64,000 nt of DNA from Capnocytophaga canimorsus (GTDB taxonomy: Bacteria > Bacteroidota > Bacteroidia > Flavobacteriales > Flavobacteriaceae): contig NZ_CP022382.1 of NCBI RefSeq assembly GCF_002302565.1, positions 1,931,001 through 1,995,000 on the forward strand, written 5' to 3'. This document shows, in pieces, positions 40,097 through 48,492 of this stretch. The notes beneath the pieces were generated by a model. The model did not search any database. It was not told the DNA's origin and saw nothing but the letters and a program-made list of their open reading frames with translations. The position numbers and the translations under genes are program-made. The number at the start of each line of letters is the position of its first letter. The stretch's first letter is position 1.

Positions 40097-40151
40097 ACTA
40101 AACGAAAAGGAAAAAAAATCGAACAAGGAAAAAAGAAATAAAGATTCAGTT

Positions 40152-41075
40152 ATGAAGGGAAGTAATAGATTTGTACTCATTTTAATGCTTATGTTTAGTG
40201 TATTTGGATATTCACAACAGGAGTCGCAATACACGCAGTATATGTACAACACGATGCAGTTTAATCCGGGTTATACGGGTTCTCGTGGTGTGGGTAGTTT
40301 GTTTGGACTTTATCGTACGCAATGGGTAGGTTTGGACGGAGCTCCTAAGACGAGTAATTTGAGTTTTCATACGCCGATAAAGAACAAGAATGTTGGTTTG
40401 GGTTTGTCGATTCACCACGAGACGATAGGTCCTCAGACGGACACGAATTTGATGGTTGATTTTTCGTACACGTTGAATTTGGAGAACAGCAAGTTGGCTT
40501 TTGGGATAAAGGGTACGGCAGGTTTTTTCCATATTGATTACAATAAGTTGCGTTTGCAGGATTCTGGGGATTATATATTCACGGGAGGTGATAATCGTAT
40601 TTTTTCTCCGAATGTGGGGGCGGGATTGTACTGGTACTCGGACAATTGGTATTTGGGATTGTCTGTTCCGACGCTATTGGAGACGGATGTTTACTCTCGT
40701 AATGATCGTTCGATTTCTGTACTTAAGAACACACAGCATTATTATTTGATAGGGGGTTATGTCTTTGATTTGTCAGATTCTGTAAAGTTCAAGCCTGCGG
40801 CTTTGTCTAAATTGGCTTATGGTACTCCTTTGCAGTTGGATTTGTCGGCGAACTTTATGTTTAATGAAAGATTTGTCTTGGGCGCTGCTTGGCGCTGGTC
40901 GGCAGCGGTGAGTGCTATGGCAGGTTTTCAGATTAGTGACCGCTGGTTTATTGGTTATGGCTATGATTTTGAGACTACGGAATTGTCGAAGTATAATTCG
41001 GGTTCTCACGAAATCTTCTTAAGATATGAATTTATAAAGACGTACAAGAAGGTGGTATCACCTCGTTTCTTCTAA
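40152..41075 (+). CDS. PorP/SprF family T9SS membrane protein
   Basis: A 307-residue outer-membrane beta-barrel protein of the PorP/SprF family. The signal peptide ends near FGYSQQ, and the mature start YTQYMYNTMQFNPGYTGSRG is the family signature. In flavobacteria SprF-type proteins are needed to export or anchor the type B-sorted protein coded just upstream, so the giant protein at 30655 is its probable client. Leucine is coded almost only by TTG and glycine mainly by GGT, unlike most genes in the window. The OmpA-family gene follows after 20 bases. Confidence 0.93.
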   Translation: MKGSNRFVLILMLMFSVFGYSQQESQYTQYMYNTMQFNPGYTGSRGVGSLFGLYRTQWVGLDGAPKTSNLSFHTPIKNKNVGLGLSIHHETIGPQTDTNLMVDFSYTLNLENSKLAFGIKGTAGFFHIDYNKLRLQDSGDYIFTGGDNRIFSPNVGAGLYWYSDNWYLGLSVPTLLETDVYSRNDRSISVLKNTQHYYLIGGYVFDLSDSVKFKPAALSKLAYGTPLQLDLSANFMFNERFVLGAAWRWSAAVSAMAGFQISDRWFIGYGYDFETTELSKYNSGSHEIFLRYEFIKTYKKVVSPRFF

Positions 41076-41095
41076 GGGTAATAAAAGGTTAGGAT

Positions 41096-43054
41096 ATGAA
41101 ATTAAGTTACAGATTATATAGTGTATTGTTTTTTGGGCTGTTGTGCTTTAGTGGTTCTTATGCCCAGAACAAGGATTTGGAAAAGGCCAACAAGCTTTAC
41201 AACAGTTTTGCTTATGTTGATGCCATTAGCATTTATGAGCGTATAGCACGTAAGGGTTTTGAGAATCAGGAGTTGTTGGAACGTTTGGGCAACTCGTATT
41301 ATTTCAATGCGGATTATCGCAATGCTTTGGTTTGGTATGAAAAGCTTTTTGGTAATTCGCAGTATGAGATTAGTAAGCCGGAGTATTATTATCGTTATGC
41401 GCAATCGCTTAAATCGGCAGAGCGTTATGAGGAATCGGATGCGATGATGAACCGCTTTATTGCCCTTACGGAGGAAGACAATCGCGGAACGATATTCGAG
41501 GAGAACCGCAATTATCAGCAGGTGATTGCTAAGAATTCGGGTCGTATGGATTTGCATTTGGTGGATATCAATACGGAGTACTCGGAATATGGTACGGCAT
41601 TTTATGGGGATAAGGTGGTTTTTGCTGCGAGTAACAACAGTCTTTTCAAACCGACTTCGTATTGGACGGGAGAGACGTTTTACAACTTGTATGAGGCACG
41701 TCGCGATAGCATCGCTTTGAGTAAAAAATCAGAGTTTTCTTCGGTGTTAAGCACGAAGTTTAACGAATCGACGGCGGTTTTTACCGCTGATGGCAATACG
41801 GTTTATTTTACGCGTAATAACTACATCAACAAGAAGGTAGGAATGGATAGTGATAATGCCATTCTTTTAAAGATATTGAAATCTACCAAGGACGCTAATG
41901 GTCGTTGGAGCAAACCGGTGGAATTGCCATTTAACAGCAATGTGTATAGTGTGGCACACCCTGCTTTGAGTCCGGATGAGAAGTATTTGTATTTTGCATC
42001 GAATATGCGAGGCAGCCGTGGGGCTTCTGATATTTTCCGTGTGGAGATTTTATCAGGCGGAGGATATGGTAAACCGGAGAATTTAGGTGAGAATGTAAAT
42101 ACGGATGGTAGAGAGTCTTTTCCATTTATCTCGAAGAATAATGTCCTTTATTTTGCCTCGGATGGATTTCCGGGCTTGGGCGGTTTGGACATTTTTGCGG
42201 CACAGATACACCCTGACGGAAGTTTAGGTAAGGCGGTGAATGTTGGTCGCCCTGCCAACAGTCCGGATGACGATTTTTGTTATGTGATAGACAGCGACAC
42301 GCGTGTGGGCTTTTTAACCTCGAATCGTTCGGGAGGTGTGGGTAAAGATGATATTTATAGTTTTTATGAGCGTGTACCGTTATATTTTTCTTGTACGAAG
42401 TTGATGCGTGGTGTGGTTAAGGATGCGCATACACAGGCGGTATTGTCGGATGCTTCATTGACGCTTTCAGGGGTTGATTTTGAGGCATTGGACAGCATCC
42501 AAAGTGCTCAAGACGGAACATTCGCCTTTGCTAAGGAAGTGGATTGCTACAAACCTTACTACTACGTGAAAGGGGCTAAGGAGGGCTATGAAACGGCAGA
42601 GGTTAAGGTGTTATCGCAGACGGACAAGGATTTTTATTGTGAGGTATTGCTTACACCGCGGGTGATTCAGGTAACGCAAGGGGATGATTTGGCTAAGGTA
42701 TTCAAGATAGAGAACATTTATTTTGATTTTGACAAGTCGAATATTCGTTACGATGCTTCGGTACAGTTAGCTAAGATATTGGAGGTGATGCAGGAGTATC
42801 CTAAGATGAAGATAGATGTACGCTCGCATACGGATAGCCGTGGTTCGGACAGTTACAATATGGCGCTTTCGGACAGACGTGTTAAATCTACGATTAAATG
42901 GTTGATTGCCAATGGCGTCAGTGCGGATCGATTAACAGGAAGAGGCTATGGGGAGAGTCAGCTTACTAACCATTGCAGCAATGGGGTGGATTGTAGCAAG
43001 GAGGAACATCAAGCCAACCGAAGAAGCGAGTTTATTATCGTGAGTATGGAGTAA
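41096..43054 (+). CDS. OmpA family protein with TPR and beta-propeller regions
   Basis: A 652-residue outer-membrane or periplasmic protein. In order: a signal peptide (ending SYAQ, residue 23), TPR-like helices (about 25-140), a WD40-like PD40 propeller (about 180-430, with HPALSPDEKYLYFASN and SNRSGGVGKDDIYSF), a CarboxypepD_reg-like beta sandwich (about 440-520), and an OmpA C-terminal domain (about 540-652, IYFDFDKSNIR) that binds peptidoglycan. This domain order is common next to PorP/SprF genes in Bacteroidota and resembles PorE-type T9SS accessory proteins. It likely ties the exported adhesin system to the cell wall. Confidence 0.92.
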   Translation: MKLSYRLYSVLFFGLLCFSGSYAQNKDLEKANKLYNSFAYVDAISIYERIARKGFENQELLERLGNSYYFNADYRNALVWYEKLFGNSQYEISKPEYYYRYAQSLKSAERYEESDAMMNRFIALTEEDNRGTIFEENRNYQQVIAKNSGRMDLHLVDINTEYSEYGTAFYGDKVVFAASNNSLFKPTSYWTGETFYNLYEARRDSIALSKKSEFSSVLSTKFNESTAVFTADGNTVYFTRNNYINKKVGMDSDNAILLKILKSTKDANGRWSKPVELPFNSNVYSVAHPALSPDEKYLYFASNMRGSRGASDIFRVEILSGGGYGKPENLGENVNTDGRESFPFISKNNVLYFASDGFPGLGGLDIFAAQIHPDGSLGKAVNVGRPANSPDDDFCYVIDSDTRVGFLTSNRSGGVGKDDIYSFYERVPLYFSCTKLMRGVVKDAHTQAVLSDASLTLSGVDFEALDSIQSAQDGTFAFAKEVDCYKPYYYVKGAKEGYETAEVKVLSQTDKDFYCEVLLTPRVIQVTQGDDLAKVFKIENIYFDFDKSNIRYDASVQLAKILEVMQEYPKMKIDVRSHTDSRGSDSYNMALSDRRVKSTIKWLIANGVSADRLTGRGYGESQLTNHCSNGVDCSKEEHQANRRSEFIIVSME

Positions 43055-43103
43055 TATTTATGGGATAAGGTAGGAAATAGTATTTTTCCGAATATTATAA
43101 TTG

Positions 43104-43155
43104 AAACCACATAGAATCATAATATAGATGTTTCTGTGTGGTTTTAAACTTAATT
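43104..43155 (+). terminator. Hairpin after the OmpA-family gene, part of a dispersed repeat
   Basis: The arms AAACCACATAGAA (43104-43116) and TTCTGTGTGGTTT (43132-43144) pair over 13 positions with one wobble around a 15-base loop, followed by TTTT-rich sequence. It probably ends the adhesin-SprF-OmpA unit. The right part (43131-43155) matches 60425-60449 at 22 of 25 bases. Confidence 0.6.
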
Positions 43156-43290
43156 TGGGTAAGCTTTATGGTTTTTTTGACCTTGATGAGGATTTATATC
43201 CTCTTTTTGAAGATAGAAAATACCGGTTGATATATAGAAAGTTGTCTTTTTAGGAGTAGCTTTTTTGTTAATATGACGTAACTGTATCAA

Positions 43291-45666
43291 CTACTTCTGA
43301 TTATTGAACTGATATTTCACTGAAAAAGACACATAGGGTTGGTGTCTGGTTTGAGCCTTTAGAGCAAATTTTTCGCTGTTTCTTTGTTGGGTTTGTCGAT
43401 ACGAGTCGAATACATTCCAGCCCGAAAGTGTCAGTTGCCAACGATTATCTTTAAAGCTTTTGGTAAGTGAAGCCGAAGCCAAGAAAATCGCATTGCTTTC
43501 AAATTGTAGGTTTGTGATAGGAGATTGAAACGCACAATTCAATCGGGCAGAAAAATTCTTTGGAAATTTAAACGTGTTGTTCATCTTCCCGTGAAAACGC
43601 CATTGTGAAAAATCATTTTTTACGCCGTCTACGTTTGTTTTTTGTTCGAAATAAAAACCACTCACTGAAGCATTTACATTCCACCAAGAGAAAATATCCA
43701 CTCCTGTCATCAATTCAGAGCCTACCGACCACGAATCGCCCAAATTTTCCTGAGTAATAAGCAAAATGTTATCACGAAACGGACGGCGATAATTCCCAAA
43801 GAAATCGTGCTGATTACGTGCAAAAACTTCCACTGAAAGAAAATCCTTACCCCACGATTTTTTGAAATTCACCTCATAAGCATCGGTGTAACTGAATTGC
43901 AAACGGCTGTTTCCGTTGGTGTAAGTGTACCTGTCTTCCATTTTAAAGACGGGCGTAATTGCCCAATATTCAGGGCGATGGATGCGACGGCTGTAATTGG
44001 CGGCTAATTGTGTATCGTCCGAGAAACTATACAACAAATGCACGGACGGAAACCAATCGGTAAAGTTCTTTTGGTACACATCGGTAGTCTGAACCGCTGA
44101 GTTGGTGGTGTATGAGTAGGAAACATCACGTCGTGTATGCTCTACCCGAAGTCCCAATTTGTATTCGAATTTCTTCCAACTGCTTTTGAACGTGGCGTAG
44201 GCGGCGTACTCGTTTTGTTCATATTTAATTTTCTGATTACTTGGGAAATCGGAGGAAGGAATACCTATTTTATCGCCGTGAAAAATACCGCTTTCTGTGG
44301 TAATTTCAGGAATGAAGTCAGTTTCTATGGCGATTCCTGCTTCCAAATTGCTTTTTTCGGTCAGAGGCAACTCGTAAGCCAATTCCGTAGAAGTAAAGAT
44401 TTCATTTTTTTCTGCTTCTATGCTTCCAAAGACAATGGTTTCTGACGGACGCGTCCACACATTTCGATATTCAGAATCAGAACTTCCTATGAAGACATTG
44501 TATCCCGAAGTCAGTTTCAGTGAATGAGATTTATCTTTATTAAAAAAGTGATTATATTCCAAATCCACACCCACCATTTGATAATCAAAAGCATAACTAT
44601 TGTTGTTGGTTGATTTTTCCGAAGTGATTAGGTTTCGATTTAGGTCGAATATGCTTTCCGTAGTTCGTATGTAGGAGATTTCTCTTTCTCGGTCACGTAA
44701 AGGTTTCAGATTTACCGAAAAATCAATAAAATCATTGTCGGTTACATCATAATTGAACCCAAACTCAAAGAAATTACTTCTATTTCGTTTTTTAGAGTTG
44801 CGTATTTCGTGTATTTCAAAGAATTTATTGCTGGATTGCAATTGGTTGAATGTCTCCATATCCGTTTTTGCGTTGGTTGAATGTCCCAAATATGCGGAAG
44901 TGTGCCAACCGCCTCGTTTTCCCTTTTTATCTGTCGAAAAACTGATTTGGTTTGTAGCGAGGGTGTTAGCCAACACAGAAGCATTGATAGCATATCCTTC
45001 CAAACGATTCTTTTTGAGCAACACACGGATAATTCCTGCCGTTCCTTCCGAGCTGTATCGGGCGGACGGATTGGTAATGATTTCTATCTTTTCAATTTGT
45101 GAAGCCTCAAGCGTACGTAAACGTTCCTCGCCATTTTTTACCGCTATTCCGTTGATATACACCTTAAATGAACCTCCTTCGCGATAACTTATCTTGCCTT
45201 CGACGCTGATTTGGATTGAAGGTACGTTGGTTAGCAAATCAATAGCGTTGGAAGCCTCTGGAAAAGCAGTTGCGTTGATGGTTTTTCGGTCAACGCTGTA
45301 AGAAAGTGCTGCACGTTTGCCCTCTACGACTACTTCGCTCAGATTTTCAGAAGCTATCTTTAGTGAAATTACGCCTAAATCGGTTTTATGTTGTTCGATG
45401 TCGATTTCTTTTGTGAATTTTTCGTATCCAACAAAGTGAAATGTGATTGAATACTTTCCTTTTTGCAAGTTTTTAATTCTGAAATGTCCTTTTTCATCGG
45501 AAACCACGCCAATTTCAACGGATTTGTTGGATATTCCTTGCAGAGCTACCTCAGTAAAGGGCATTTCTTCCTTTGTTTGAGCATCAACTACCTTGCCCGA
45601 AATCGAAAAATCTTGCCCGTAAGAGAAAGCACTTAAAAAATATAAAATGAGAAGGAATTTTTTCAT
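43291..45666 (-). CDS. Outer-membrane beta-barrel receptor (TonB-dependent-like)
   Basis: A 791-residue outer-membrane protein: signal peptide (ending FSYGQ), a CarboxypepD_reg-like domain (about 20-105, GKVVDAQTKEEMPFTEVAL), a plug (about 120-215, with YINGIAV and IEIITNPSARYSSEGTAGIIRV) and a long barrel of the OMP_b-brl_3 type ending VSFSVKYQFNNQK. These receptors are related to TonB-dependent transporters, but many have no known substrate. The ATG at 45666 is used rather than a TTG two codons upstream. A hairpin at 45731-45768 separates it from the GIN-domain gene, so it is probably its own unit although it lies next to the sigma-factor operon. Confidence 0.9.
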   Translation of the reverse strand: MKKFLLILYFLSAFSYGQDFSISGKVVDAQTKEEMPFTEVALQGISNKSVEIGVVSDEKGHFRIKNLQKGKYSITFHFVGYEKFTKEIDIEQHKTDLGVISLKIASENLSEVVVEGKRAALSYSVDRKTINATAFPEASNAIDLLTNVPSIQISVEGKISYREGGSFKVYINGIAVKNGEERLRTLEASQIEKIEIITNPSARYSSEGTAGIIRVLLKKNRLEGYAINASVLANTLATNQISFSTDKKGKRGGWHTSAYLGHSTNAKTDMETFNQLQSSNKFFEIHEIRNSKKRNRSNFFEFGFNYDVTDNDFIDFSVNLKPLRDREREISYIRTTESIFDLNRNLITSEKSTNNNSYAFDYQMVGVDLEYNHFFNKDKSHSLKLTSGYNVFIGSSDSEYRNVWTRPSETIVFGSIEAEKNEIFTSTELAYELPLTEKSNLEAGIAIETDFIPEITTESGIFHGDKIGIPSSDFPSNQKIKYEQNEYAAYATFKSSWKKFEYKLGLRVEHTRRDVSYSYTTNSAVQTTDVYQKNFTDWFPSVHLLYSFSDDTQLAANYSRRIHRPEYWAITPVFKMEDRYTYTNGNSRLQFSYTDAYEVNFKKSWGKDFLSVEVFARNQHDFFGNYRRPFRDNILLITQENLGDSWSVGSELMTGVDIFSWWNVNASVSGFYFEQKTNVDGVKNDFSQWRFHGKMNNTFKFPKNFSARLNCAFQSPITNLQFESNAIFLASASLTKSFKDNRWQLTLSGWNVFDSYRQTQQRNSEKFALKAQTRHQPYVSFSVKYQFNNQK

Positions 45667-45730
45667 AAGCAATTATTCTGATTTAAGTTGTTGGATAAAA
45701 AATGAGTGTAAACCGAGTTACTTTTTTAAG

Positions 45731-45768
45731 AAAACATCGAAGGCTTTTTTGAAATCTTCGATGTTTTT
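45731..45768 (-). terminator. Terminator after the GIN-domain gene
   Basis: A 12-bp perfect stem AAAACATCGAAG/CTTCGATGTTTT around a 13-base loop. On the minus strand it follows the GIN-domain gene stop at 45790 by about 20 bases and lies about 65 bases before the receptor start. Confidence 0.75.
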
Positions 45769-45789
45769 AGTCTGATAATGATTTAATTG

Positions 45790-46512
45790 CTACTCAAAAC
45801 TGACCTCTCCACTACCACTAACGTGTGTATCTTCCAACTCGGGTTTGCCTTTTACTGAAACATCGCCTGAACCTGACACTTTTGCCTTGATTGATTTGGA
45901 AGCATATACATCTACATCACCTGAGCCTGAAACAGTAACCTTAACGCGTTCAGCTTTGATGTTTTCAGTAGAAATATCACCCGAACCTACTAAAGAAATT
46001 TCAATTTCTGGGCAATTTCCTTTAGCAATCAAATCGCCTGAACCTAATAATGATAAATTCAGATGAGAGGCATTTACATTAATGTTAATATCTCCCGAAC
46101 CCGACAGAAAGCATTTTAAATTGCCTACATTTATCTGTTCTCTCATTGAAATATCGCCTGAACCGGATAAAATTATCTGTTCCAATCGCTCGTTTACAGG
46201 GACATATATCAGTAATTTGTGTGTTAAATTATAGTTGAAGTCGTCTTTCAGTTTGATGGTGATTTCCTCATTTTCGACGGAAGTTAAAATATAAGTTTCT
46301 ATATTGTCCGAAGCCTCGATACGTACGTTTCCTACCTCACCTTTAAGTAAAATTACATCTAAAGAGCCTTTTACTCTTACAGAATTGTAATTGCCTACCT
46401 GACGTTCTTTCGTAATGATATTTCCGTTATCTTTTATGGTCTTTTTACCAAACCATTGTCCGTAACTTACTGAAAATACAGCTAAAAATAGAATAGTTGC
46501 AAATCGTTTCAT
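45790..46512 (-). CDS. GIN-domain (DUF2807) secreted protein
   Basis: A 240-residue exported protein: a signal peptide (ending SVSYGQ), then the head GIN domain (DUF2807) with its beta-helix-like repeats. The pattern SGSGD or GSGDI recurs eight or nine times at 20-25 residue spacing (for example ILSGSGDIS, FLSGSGDIN, LLGSGDLI), typical of the parallel beta-helix. The family was named for resemblance to autotransporter adhesin heads; function is unknown. It is last in the sigma-factor operon and is followed by a terminator. Confidence 0.9.
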   Translation of the reverse strand: MKRFATILFLAVFSVSYGQWFGKKTIKDNGNIITKERQVGNYNSVRVKGSLDVILLKGEVGNVRIEASDNIETYILTSVENEEITIKLKDDFNYNLTHKLLIYVPVNERLEQIILSGSGDISMREQINVGNLKCFLSGSGDININVNASHLNLSLLGSGDLIAKGNCPEIEISLVGSGDISTENIKAERVKVTVSGSGDVDVYASKSIKAKVSGSGDVSVKGKPELEDTHVSGSGEVSFE

Positions 46513-46642
46513 ATTATTTTAATTTAAATGGTTAATTATTTTAAATGGTTTTTCTGCTATTTTGAAGCGAATGAAGTGTTTTTTAGTTGAAAAAATGAGA
46601 TAATTTATAGCTTTTATGGGGTTTTGTGCTTATTTTTATGAG

Positions 46643-46807
46643 TTATTTTTTATTTTGAGTTTCATTTTTTATAGATGATGACTCATTTATGTTAGATGGT
46701 GCATCATTTCTATCGGATAATGTTTCATTTCTATTAGATGGTGGTTTATTTCTATCGGATGATGCTTCGTTTCTATCAGATGATGCTTCGTTTCTGTTGG
46801 ATTGCAT
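46643..46807 (-). CDS. Putative 54-residue heptad-repeat peptide
   Basis: The frame from ATG 46807 to TAA 46643 codes for 54 residues made of seven 7-residue units (MQSNRNE, ASSDRNE, ASSDRNK, PPSNRNE, TLSDRND, APSNINE, SSSIKNE) and a tail TQNKK. Each unit is exactly 21 bases, and most keep a Ser, then Asn-Glu. It begins 22 bases after the stop of the gene upstream and lies on the operon strand, so translation is possible. It may instead be an untranslated repeat that happens to stay open, because a 21-bp unit preserves the frame. No signal or known domain is present. Confidence 0.35.
   Translation of the reverse strand: MQSNRNEASSDRNEASSDRNKPPSNRNETLSDRNDAPSNINESSSIKNETQNKK
46661..46807 (-). 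repeat. Seven tandem 21-bp repeats
   Basis: Seven units of 21 bases without insertions. The plus-strand consensus is close to TTTCTATCGGATGATGCTTCG; the two units at about 46748-46789 differ from each other at a single base, and the outer units are more diverged. It occupies the gap between two secreted-protein genes. Confidence 0.9.
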
Positions 46808-46829
46808 ATAATTTCATAAAAATAGAATA

Positions 46830-47933
46830 CTAATTTTCATAGATTTTTGTTCCTGCATATTCATTTGAGATGTTAAATGTATTTTTCCCGTTGCCTTTCT
46901 GTCCGCTAATTGAACTTTCCAGCATTTGAATGTTCTTTTTGGTGTAGGGAAGGTTCTCCGGCATTGAGATTTTCCCATACGAATTCAAAAACGTGTATTG
47001 AAACTCCCAATTTGGATGATAACCCACCAAAACGGCTGCATATTCCGCATCAATTTTGACAAAATTGGTTTGAGGAAGGATTTTTTCTATCTTAACAGCA
47101 CCATAATCACAATGGATTGTGATATTTTTGGAGACTTTCCCAACCGAAACGCTACAATAATCAGCAGTAATTTCTCCTTTTTCTATATCTTCAACACGGA
47201 TTGAGTTATAATCAACTTCGGCGATGAGTTCTTTCACTTTGCCGATTTTTAAACCGCTATAATCACACTTTGCCCTGATATAGTTTGCTGTATTTATTGT
47301 TATGCCCGAATAATCTGCGTTTAAATTGAGCTTATTTATCTGTTCGATGTTGGAATTTTGGCAATATCCGAGGTTAATGTAAGCATCGGAAAGGATTTCC
47401 CCCAAGTTGATTGAACCATAATCCACATCAATTTTCAAAGGACTGAGCGTTTTATTAAGAAAAACGTTTCCGTATTCGTTTTCCAGTGCTATTTTTACGC
47501 TTTCTGGGAGTGAAACTTTATAATTTATCTGAAAACTGATGGATTTTTTACGTCCGAAACTCTTAAAAAACGATGAACTTTCATTAATTATAGTTTTTGC
47601 TGATACGGAATTGCTGCTTGAATTTGAAAAATCCACGTAGATTTGCTTTATCCGTTCTTGAGCATCGCTCGGATTATTGCTACTTACCTTAATTTCTACT
47701 TCAAAATTGATAGTATTTTTGTTGTTTTCGCTACTTACAAGTGTGATTGTTCCGTATTTGTTGGCTATAAAAAGTGAAGCCATTTCGCTGACCTTAAATT
47801 CCTTGCGGATTGTCTTTGTTTCGGTATGTTTGTACCTTATAAAGAGGTCATTTTTGCTATCAGGTAGGGAATTTTCTCTTGCCGAGATAATTCCGAACCA
47901 CAAAATACCGATGATTAATAATACCTTTTTCAT
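46830..47933 (-). CDS. Secreted beta-helix-like protein (DUF4097-like)
   Basis: A 367-residue exported protein. After a signal peptide (about 1-19) comes a beta-rich N-domain (EFKVSEMASLFIANKYGTITL), then a run of about 20-residue turns with recurring tyrosine or glycine motifs (ENEYGNVFL, DVDYGSINL, NADYSGITI, KCDYSGLKI, EVDYNSIRV, TADYCSVSV, HCDYGAVKI, DAEYAAVLV). This is a clear repeated pattern that suggests a right-handed beta-helix like that of DUF4097 and GIN proteins. I do not recognise a specific family with confidence. It lies between the anti-sigma-like gene and the GIN-domain gene. Confidence 0.75.
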   Translation of the reverse strand: MKKVLLIIGILWFGIISARENSLPDSKNDLFIRYKHTETKTIRKEFKVSEMASLFIANKYGTITLVSSENNKNTINFEVEIKVSSNNPSDAQERIKQIYVDFSNSSSNSVSAKTIINESSSFFKSFGRKKSISFQINYKVSLPESVKIALENEYGNVFLNKTLSPLKIDVDYGSINLGEILSDAYINLGYCQNSNIEQINKLNLNADYSGITINTANYIRAKCDYSGLKIGKVKELIAEVDYNSIRVEDIEKGEITADYCSVSVGKVSKNITIHCDYGAVKIEKILPQTNFVKIDAEYAAVLVGYHPNWEFQYTFLNSYGKISMPENLPYTKKNIQMLESSISGQKGNGKNTFNISNEYAGTKIYEN

Positions 47934-48018
47934 ATTTTTTGAAATTTATGTATTGTTTTTGTGTTTTCTTGAAATGTTATTGTTTGATTATGTGATGTTT
48001 TTCTTGTTTTTAAATCTG

Positions 48019-48492
48019 TTAGAGAATCATTGCTATCACATTATCTGAAAATTTGATTTGTGTATCAAAATTGATAACCATTGCATTGAGTAATTGTTTA
48101 TTATGTCCTTCTTTAATGATTTTATTTCGGATAACAAGATAATCAGCATTCATTTTTTCGAGCTGTTTGAGGGCATCTTCGGTAATTTTTTTGTTTTCTG
48201 TATGATTTTTGATGATGTTTATATTCTCCTGAATGATAGGTAGATAGTATTGCTCGGATTGGTATGCTGTTTCTGATACATTTTGAAGCGTTAGAGGCTT
48301 TTGTGAAGTCCAGAAAAGTATTGCCACAACCGATGCAGCTACAGATATACTCCAATATAGCACTTTTTTGAGCGTTGGTCGTTTGATTTTGAGATGCTTT
48401 TCGGTTTCTGATTGCCGTTTTGCCATTTTTTCGAGGAAACGGGCTTCGTGTCCGCTTGGAAGTTCGTATATGTCAAATTTATTTTCTTTCAT
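48019..48492 (-). CDS. Anti-sigma-factor-like membrane protein
   Basis: A 157-residue protein with a soluble basic N-terminus (MKENKFDIYELPSGHEARFLEKM), one membrane segment (about residues 46-64, VLYWSISVAASVVAILFW) and a periplasmic helical C-terminal domain. The first 14 bases overlap the end of the ECF sigma gene. That overlap, the size and the topology suggest an anti-sigma factor for that sigma, but the usual HxxxCxxC zinc motif is absent and no family is certain. Confidence 0.65.
   Translation of the reverse strand: MKENKFDIYELPSGHEARFLEKMAKRQSETEKHLKIKRPTLKKVLYWSISVAASVVAILFWTSQKPLTLQNVSETAYQSEQYYLPIIQENINIIKNHTENKKITEDALKQLEKMNADYLVIRNKIIKEGHNKQLLNAMVINFDTQIKFSDNVIAMIL

Noticed and set aside
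45667..46512. The idea that the outer-membrane receptor (43291-45666) is the last gene of the ECF sigma operon
   Set aside because: A 12-bp perfect hairpin at 45731-45768 lies between the GIN-domain gene and the receptor, so a separate transcription unit is more likely.
46661..46807. CRISPR array
   Set aside because: Units are contiguous 21-mers without spacers and there are no cas genes in the window.
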